This document shows, in pieces, positions 61,930 to 64,000 of a stretch of DNA of 64,000 bases; position 1 is the first letter of the stretch, and each line of letters starts with the position of its first letter. The position numbers and the translations under genes were made by a program. The notes beneath the pieces were generated by a model, which worked only from the letters and a program-made list of their open reading frames with translations, was not told the origin of the DNA and ran no database searches. The stretch is from Bacteroidales bacterium. Lineage in GTDB: Bacteria; Bacteroidota; Bacteroidia; Bacteroidales; UBA932. Where the stretch lies: contig WOYW01000015.1 in assembly GCA_011620605.1 (NCBI GenBank), positions 124,001 to 188,000 of the forward strand. The letters run 5' to 3'.

Positions 61930-64000
61930 TTATTTCTTTTTAAATGTATAAGAGAACCCTATTTGAAAAGACATTCCCGGCTGGTAGGATTCAACTGTAA
62001 CAAATTCTCCGGTAGTCTTGACTTTCTGGATAAACCGGATACGGCTGTCCAGCATATTTCCGGCCGAAACTTTAATGTTCCATTGGCTGCCGGCATTGTA
62101 AATACCCACAAAATCCAGCGTGTGCATGGGCTGTTGCACCACATTGCCCATCCCGTAGATACCTACTGCATGGATCCTGGGCCCCTGCAAATTGTATAGC
62201 ATTGTCAGGGTAACCTGATCTTTTTTTCTCACTTTCCATCCGTACGCCAGATCTGCATTAAGTAAATACGGGGAGGCTCCCTGTAGTGCCCTGCGGGAAT
62301 CCGTATATATACCGCCTCCTTCGGGAAGTATTACATTGGTATACATATAAGAAGCATTACATCCTATCCTAAGGCCCGGCAACAAGTTGATTCGGGTTTC
62401 GACCTCTACTCCGGCCGCCATGCCTTCCCGGGCATTGCGAAACGAATGCACCGCCGAGCCACCCGATGATTCCTGAACCCTTTCTATTGGGGTTTTCAGG
62501 TTCTTGTAATAAAGGGTTGCCGAAAAAAGATTGTCGTTTTTTCCGTAGATCTCGTAACGCAGATCTGCATTCAGATTGTACCCGTTCACCAGGGATTCGT
62601 TACCCCTTATTTCTGCGCTTCCGTAAGATTCTTTATAAAGAAACGGGGCCATTTCAATGAACAAAGGCCGGGTAACTGTCCGGGAAAGCGCAAGTCTCAG
62701 GAAACGATCAGTCCCAAATCCATATTTAATGTTAATTGCCGGGAAAATATCGTGTCCCTTTAATGAAGACACTTTTTCAATAGAAGCATCTGTCCAATAG
62801 CGAACCCATTGCAGGTAAGGTTCATAACGTAATCCCAGGTTCACATTCATATTCCTTATAGGGAGCATATCGGCTTCCATATATACACCCCCAACATCCT
62901 GACCGGCATAATAGGAGGATTTTGGCTGGGCATCCTTGGTAATAACTATGGTCCCGTCTGCAATGTTTTCATTATTCAGATAGGGATCCGTATTATAGAT
63001 ATCCGAAATTTCCGGATTGAGGTTGTTCAGGTTGTAATAAAAACGAACCGATGAGTAGTTCCGTGCCTTGTTTTTGTAAGAAGCCCCAACCCTCAGGGAC
63101 CCTTTTTCACCCATCCTGAAAACAGCGTATACATGCGCAGCAGCTTCCTGCTCCTCCAATTCTCCAAAATAACGCATGGTTTCCTGTTTGTTGAGTTTAA
63201 AAAGGGATAATGTGCCGTTATCCTGACGGAATATAACCTGACGGCGGTCAGGTTCATAGCTGCCGGTCATGCCGTAAGAAAAAGCCGCATTGACCGACCA
63301 TCTGTAAGAGGTTGTCCAGGAATAAAGGATCTGGTTGTTCAACAAACTGTATGCATGGAAAACACTGTTACTGCCAATGAGCCTGATTCCTTCCGAATCA
63401 TATCCTTCCCTTTCTTTGTAATTGTCTTCTGCATTGCGTGCATATAAAAGTGAATAGCTCAGGTAATGGGCTGATCCCAATTCATAACTCAGGTGCATCA
63501 GTGCAGCAATATCCAGATTCGTTGTATAGCTGTCGTAGTTAAATTCATTTAAAACAGTTCCCTGTGCATTAATGGTGGAAACATAAGAATCCGGTTCTTT
63601 ATTACCCGAGTAACCGGTGTTCAAAGAAACCAGCAGTCCCATTTTATGACGTCCCGCAGTCCATGTTTTCCCGAGTCCGAGTCCAGCATTGATCGCGGGA
63701 AAGAGCACCCTCTCATAAACAGAAAAAGAGGTCCCAAAAGGGTCATTGTTCCTTACATAAGAAGAAAATTCATTGGCTGTCATATCTATAACCTTGGGAG
63801 AAAGGTTCCCTGTAAATAACATCCCTCCGTTTTTGTTACGTCCGGAAAAACCGGCAAATAATGACTGGGAGTATCCCCCAATACCCGCATTTACATTAAC
63901 ATAATCAGAGCCTGAATGTTCTTTTACACTTATGTCAATATGGGCTCCCGAGTAATCGGCATACGATGTAGCGTTATATACTTTACTTACAGTAACGTTC
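61930..64000 (-). CDS. TonB-dependent outer-membrane receptor (5' end outside window)
   Basis: The frame is open to the right edge (first full codon at 63999); the ATG at 63822 is internal. At least 690 residues are visible: the end of the plug domain (VTVSKVYNATSYADYSGAHIDISV) and then the 22-strand barrel with RFLRLALSRTVTRPLFIEMAPF, RGNESLVNGYNLNADLRYE and the C-terminal strand GMSFQIGFSYTF followed by Lys residues. The N-terminal signal, carboxypeptidase-like domain and TonB box, if present, lie beyond the window. The substrate is unknown. It is immediately upstream of the beta-helix lipoprotein gene. Confidence 0.9.
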   Translation of the reverse strand, partial: NVTVSKVYNATSYADYSGAHIDISVKEHSGSDYVNVNAGIGGYSQSLFAGFSGRNKNGGMLFTGNLSPKVIDMTANEFSSYVRNNDPFGTSFSVYERVLFPAINAGLGLGKTWTAGRHKMGLLVSLNTGYSGNKEPDSYVSTINAQGTVLNEFNYDSYTTNLDIAALMHLSYELGSAHYLSYSLLYARNAEDNYKEREGYDSEGIRLIGSNSVFHAYSLLNNQILYSWTTSYRWSVNAAFSYGMTGSYEPDRRQVIFRQDNGTLSLFKLNKQETMRYFGELEEQEAAAHVYAVFRMGEKGSLRVGASYKNKARNYSSVRFYYNLNNLNPEISDIYNTDPYLNNENIADGTIVITKDAQPKSSYYAGQDVGGVYMEADMLPIRNMNVNLGLRYEPYLQWVRYWTDASIEKVSSLKGHDIFPAINIKYGFGTDRFLRLALSRTVTRPLFIEMAPFLYKESYGSAEIRGNESLVNGYNLNADLRYEIYGKNDNLFSATLYYKNLKTPIERVQESSGGSAVHSFRNAREGMAAGVEVETRINLLPGLRIGCNASYMYTNVILPEGGGIYTDSRRALQGASPYLLNADLAYGWKVRKKDQVTLTMLYNLQGPRIHAVGIYGMGNVVQQPMHTLDFVGIYNAGSQWNIKVSAGNMLDSRIRFIQKVKTTGEFVTVESYQPGMSFQIGFSYTFKKK

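Noticed and set aside
1-64000. Mobile elements, CRISPR arrays, restriction-modification or toxin-antitoxin genes
   Set aside because: Looked for repeats, terminal inverted repeats, transposase or integrase motifs and repeat-spacer patterns; none found in this window.

Overview
The window is a gene-dense piece of a Bacteroidota chromosome, most probably order Bacteroidales. The evidence is the TAnnTTTG -7 promoter motif before many genes, the tmRNA tag GNNNYALAA, the DUF4295 small ribosome-associated gene beside rpmG, a TonB-dependent receptor/lipoprotein pair, menaquinone genes, a long signal peptidase I, and the near absence of Shine-Dalgarno sequences. I see no insertion sequence, integrase, phage gene or CRISPR array. 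The species cannot be named from this sequence.

Layout. 1-4.7 kb: a cut-off thioredoxin-like protein overlapping a UbiD-type decarboxylase, apolipoprotein N-acyltransferase (lnt) and a LysE exporter. 4.7-10.8 kb: tmRNA, a repeat lipoprotein, an AddB-like PD-(D/E)XK nuclease and a PgpH-like HD phosphodiesterase. 10.8-17.5 kb: menA with a LytTR/LytS two-component pair, a possible small RNA or leader, an M16 peptidase lipoprotein and a YugP-like zinc peptidase. 17.6-19.2 kb: wreckage of a hexuronate locus (kdgK, exuT, uxaC), all with deletions. 19.2-24.6 kb: DUF2752, DUF4234 and glycosyltransferase genes, then a small exported protein followed by an usher-like outer-membrane protein with a SPOR tail. 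24.6-33.7 kb: tRNA-Val, folC, phoH-like, ppdK, galE, dgt, serpin. 33.8-44.3 kb: rubredoxin, tldD/pmbA pair, nhaC, slyD-like, tsaD, tamB. 44.3-53.1 kb (minus strand): thrS-infC-rpmI-rplT-lepB-rpmB-rpmG-DUF4295, then ftsY and pheT. 53.1-60.6 kb: DUF4199, a GtrB-type glycosyltransferase, a broken RlmD-type methyltransferase, mgsA, lpdA and secA. 60.7-64 kb: a beta-helix-like lipoprotein and a TonB-dependent receptor running off the right edge.

Most of the window is housekeeping: translation, envelope biogenesis (lnt, lepB, secA, ftsY, tamB), quinone synthesis and central carbon metabolism. The most informative parts are the chaperone-less usher/pilin-like pair with a perfect 16-bp inverted repeat between its genes; the two decaying regions, which point to recent loss of function; infC starting at AUU behind a strong Shine-Dalgarno; five genes whose promoter box lies 4-7 bases from the ATG and which are probably leaderless; and a promoter-to-terminator unit of about 100 bases upstream of the histidine kinase. 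Three genes needed reading outside simple ATG-to-stop calls: rubredoxin and the DUF4295 protein (both 52 aa) and infC.
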